Positions 5,473-7,210 of a stretch of DNA of 7,210 nucleotides are shown one piece after another (position 1 is the stretch's first letter; every line of letters starts with the position of its first letter). Both the position numbers and the translations under genes were made by a program. The stretch is taken from positions 1-7,210 of the forward strand of contig CBDUBC010000120.1 of the NCBI GenBank assembly GCA_965365285.1, given 5' to 3'. The DNA comes from JAURDE01 sp965365285. Lineage in GTDB: Bacteria; Bdellovibrionota; Bacteriovoracia; Bacteriovoracales; Bacteriovoracaceae. A model generated the notes under the pieces. The model saw nothing but the letters and a program-made list of their open reading frames with translations, had not been told where the DNA came from and made no database searches.

Positions 5473-6936
5473 GTGTTAAAAAAATTATTTTCCAAAACCT
5501 TTTATCTTGATCTTAGAGGCCTTTCACTCTTTCGAATTGCTCTTGGCTCTATTATCCTCATAGACCTTCTTCTTCGTTGGGTTGATATCAAGTGGTTTTA
5601 TACAGATGAGGGATTTTGGCCGCGAATTTTTGCCTCCACTATAGATCAATCCTACTACCTCTCTCTTCACATGTTAGACGGTTCAGTAGAATGGCAGCAT
5701 CTTCTATTTACTATCCATGCCCTTTTGGCCATTTTTTATATTCTCGCTATTAGAATTAAAGTGACCTCTGTTCTCCTTTGGATCTTTCAGATCTCTCTTA
5801 TTACTAGAAACGTACATGTCTCTGCTGGCTTCGATGATTATATGAGCTGTCTTTTACTTATTTCTTTTTTCCTAAAAGTAGATCGCTATTTCACATGGGT
5901 AGACTTTAAAAGAAAAAGCCTCATTCCTAAAAAAGAAAAGACTGATTTTCATTGGACTAATGTTCTCTTTATCGCACAAGTATTTTCGATTCATTTTGTT
6001 GCAGGATGGATAAAAGATGGTCAGTCTTGGGTTGAGGACTTTAATGCGTTAACGATTATTTATAATAATGAACACATCTCAAGCTCTATAGGACTTTTTC
6101 TAGGAGACTATCCTGACCTTCTCACCAAGATGACACCATGGGTGCGTTGGTTAGAAGTAACAGTTCCATTTACCTTATTTATACCAAGACTTAGAGTAGT
6201 CATGCTCTTCTTTATGCTTTTTCTTCATTTGGGAATTATCATTACGATCAATGCCTATCTCTTTCCATTTGTTAATTTGATCACTCTTCTTCCTATGCTA
6301 CCTAGTATCTTCTACGACAAGGTCTTTAGCTTATTTAAGGGCAAGAATTTTCGACCTCTTCAAAAAAAGATGGCGCAAAAATCGACTTTTGGTATTCATA
6401 GACCAAGCGTTTTTCAGCAATCTTTTGTTGCCGTACTTTTAGTTCTTATGAGTATACAAGTCGTAAAGTTTGGAACAAGAAAAGAAGAGCTTCCTGGAGT
6501 ACCAAGACTAGTTCATAAAATTGCTATGTCGACTCTTTTTTATCAACGATGGCTCCTCTTTGGTCCGGACCCCTACCAAAAGGATGGATATTTTGTATTT
6601 GAAGGAGAAAATGAAAATGGAGAAATTTTTGAGGCTATGGGAAATAATAAAGTCCTTAAGGACAAAAAACCAGGCCCTGCCCATCAGTTCTTCAAGAACC
6701 GAAGATGGTCCCGATTTCTCCTTGATCCTACCGTCATCACGACACCAGCACTTCACTTACAGACAGCAAGAGGATTTTGCCAAATACTTGGAAAAAAGAG
6801 ACTTAGCTCTATAACAGTTAAATTTCGAGAACTTAGCTACGATCCCTTGAATCACACCAAAAGCCTTGATGAAAAGCTTCTCTCCCGAGCTGACTGCCAT
6901 CTCAATTCAGAGAGGTTTTCTTATGGCCAATATTGA
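5473..6936 (+). CDS. HTTM domain (vitamin K-dependent carboxylase-like) membrane protein
   Basis: This 487-residue polytopic inner-membrane protein fits the HTTM family, the membrane-domain family related to vitamin K-dependent gamma-carboxylase. The N-terminal RGLSLFRIALG (residues 15-25) opens the first helix, as is typical. Further hydrophobic segments lie near 74-94, 97-111, 123-136, 161-178, 225-236, 241-260, 262-280 and 315-332. RNVHVSAGFDDYM (112-124) is a conserved-looking loop. A C-terminal soluble domain (about 335-487) begins with RWLLFGPDPYQKDGYFVFEG (359-378), matching the W-x-F-x-P-x-P pattern seen after the helices in bacterial HTTM proteins. Most bacterial members have no known function, and carboxylase activity should not be assumed. 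The start codon is GTG: no ATG or TTG occurs in frame nearby and the first helix would be damaged by a later start. It has no clear ribosome site. Confidence 0.85.
   Translation: MLKKLFSKTFYLDLRGLSLFRIALGSIILIDLLLRWVDIKWFYTDEGFWPRIFASTIDQSYYLSLHMLDGSVEWQHLLFTIHALLAIFYILAIRIKVTSVLLWIFQISLITRNVHVSAGFDDYMSCLLLISFFLKVDRYFTWVDFKRKSLIPKKEKTDFHWTNVLFIAQVFSIHFVAGWIKDGQSWVEDFNALTIIYNNEHISSSIGLFLGDYPDLLTKMTPWVRWLEVTVPFTLFIPRLRVVMLFFMLFLHLGIIITINAYLFPFVNLITLLPMLPSIFYDKVFSLFKGKNFRPLQKKMAQKSTFGIHRPSVFQQSFVAVLLVLMSIQVVKFGTRKEELPGVPRLVHKIAMSTLFYQRWLLFGPDPYQKDGYFVFEGENENGEIFEAMGNNKVLKDKKPGPAHQFFKNRRWSRFLLDPTVITTPALHLQTARGFCQILGKKRLSSITVKFRELSYDPLNHTKSLDEKLLSRADCHLNSERFSYGQY
6909..6915 (+). promoter_or_regulatory. 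Ribosome binding site before the short ORF at 6923
   Basis: AGAGAGG lies 7 nt before the ATG at 6923, inside the end of the HTTM gene. It is the best ribosome site in this stretch; the following ATG at 6968 has none comparable. Confidence 0.4.
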
Positions 6937-6958
6937 CTTACCTGCTAAAAGAATCTAA
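6923..6958 (+). other. Very short upstream ORF (11 codons) before the small membrane protein
   Basis: ATG at 6923 opens an 11-residue frame (MANIDLPAKRI) that ends at TAA 6956-6958, overlaps the HTTM 3' end by 14 bp, and has a good Shine-Dalgarno sequence. It is in the same frame as the membrane protein that starts at 6968, only 9 nt after the stop. It may be a leader that passes ribosomes to the next start, or the original N-terminus of that protein cut off by a nonsense mutation or sequencing error. Confidence 0.4.
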
Positions 6959-6967
6959 TTCTTCCTT

Positions 6968-7153
6968 ATGATTTTACGATCTCTCAAATATGTAACACCA
7001 GTTTTTTTGATTCACTTTTTCTATCTTCATTTTGTGTTGAAAAAGGAAGTAGTCCTAAGTTTAGCGGCCGCTGCCACTCAAGGGCTTTTAATGGGGATGC
7101 TTTTTATTGCAACCGTTTTCGTCATTCGTAACGTCTTTAAGTTCTTGAAATAG
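6968..7153 (+). CDS. Small membrane protein of unknown function (61 residues)
   Basis: I do not recognise this protein. It has two predicted membrane helices, residues about 9-24 (TPVFLIHFFYLHFVL) and about 30-54 (alanine-rich AAAATQG, then LLMGMLFIATVFVI), joined by a short KKE loop, with a basic C-terminus (RNVFKFLK). With positive charge at both ends, both termini probably face the cytoplasm. It begins 31 bp after the HTTM stop and is likely in the same transcript. The ATG at 6968 lacks a good ribosome site; an in-frame 11-codon ORF just upstream has one, so translation may depend on reinitiation. A start at 6923 would give a longer protein if the intervening TAA were not real. Confidence 0.6.
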   Translation: MILRSLKYVTPVFLIHFFYLHFVLKKEVVLSLAAAATQGLLMGMLFIATVFVIRNVFKFLK

Positions 7154-7160
7154 TTCATCA

Positions 7161-7187
7161 TTTACAAAACGCATTAACCCCTGTAAT
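7161..7187 (+). promoter_or_regulatory. Possible promoter of the gene starting at 7196
   Basis: TTTACA at 7161-7166 and TGTAAT at 7182-7187 are each one base from consensus but only 15 bp apart. The -10-like hexamer ends 8 nt before the ATG at 7196, with no Shine-Dalgarno sequence between them. This again suggests a nearly leaderless mRNA, if the start is right. Confidence 0.3.
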
Positions 7188-7195
7188 TTGACCCT

Positions 7196-7210
7196 ATGAA
7201 ATTAATTCTT
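7196..7210 (+). CDS. Start of a further gene (partial, five codons)
   Basis: ATG at 7196 opens MKLIL before the window ends. The lysine then hydrophobic residues would suit a signal peptide or membrane helix. Support comes only from its position after the small membrane protein gene and a possible promoter just upstream. Confidence 0.35.

Noticed and set aside
6521..6814. Plus-strand 97-codon frame within the HTTM gene
   Set aside because: It is an out-of-frame shadow; the HTTM frame here carries the family-typical C-terminal domain.

Overview
The window is AT-rich (by eye well under 45% G+C), gene-dense chromosomal DNA with short intergenic gaps. I see no rRNA, tRNA, insertion sequence, CRISPR array or clear intrinsic terminator. 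The low G+C, the lysine/isoleucine-rich proteins and the gene mix (periplasmic sensor protein, GCS2-type ligase, AlkB-like diiron enzyme, HTTM membrane protein) would fit a marine or freshwater Gram-negative such as the Bacteriovorax/Halobacteriovorax side of the Bdellovibrionota. That placement is inference; no marker gene is present.

Layout. (1) Positions 1-663, minus strand: the 5' part of a two-membrane-helix sensor protein that runs off the left edge. (2) Positions 715-1641, plus strand: a Rossmann-fold amino-acid dehydrogenase of the 2,4-diaminopentanoate dehydrogenase/dihydrodipicolinate-reductase-like family. Its 3' end overlaps by 22 bp the end of a minus-strand pair. (3) That pair (2609-4036, then 1620-2621) is a GCS2 amide-forming ligase followed, with a 13-bp overlap, by a zinc-dependent succinylglutamate desuccinylase/aspartoacylase-family hydrolase. 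(4) Positions 4129-5118, minus strand: a compact AlkB-like membrane monooxygenase with all nine expected iron-binding histidines. (5) From 5251 rightwards, plus strand: a 57-residue basic protein, a 487-residue HTTM (vitamin-K-carboxylase-like) membrane protein, a very short ORF leading into a 61-residue two-helix membrane protein, and the first five codons of a further gene at the right edge.

How the genes may work together. The ligase makes an amide bond between an amino group and a carboxylate, often of glutamate. The M14-type hydrolase cleaves N-acyl amino acids. The facing dehydrogenase acts on an amino acid in its known relatives. Together they look like a small module for making and trimming an amino-acid conjugate, of unknown product. 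The AlkB-like and HTTM genes are each recognisable by family, but their substrates cannot be read from the sequence. Several genes here have a TATAAT-like hexamer only 8-10 nt before the start codon and no Shine-Dalgarno sequence, which suggests leaderless or nearly leaderless mRNAs.
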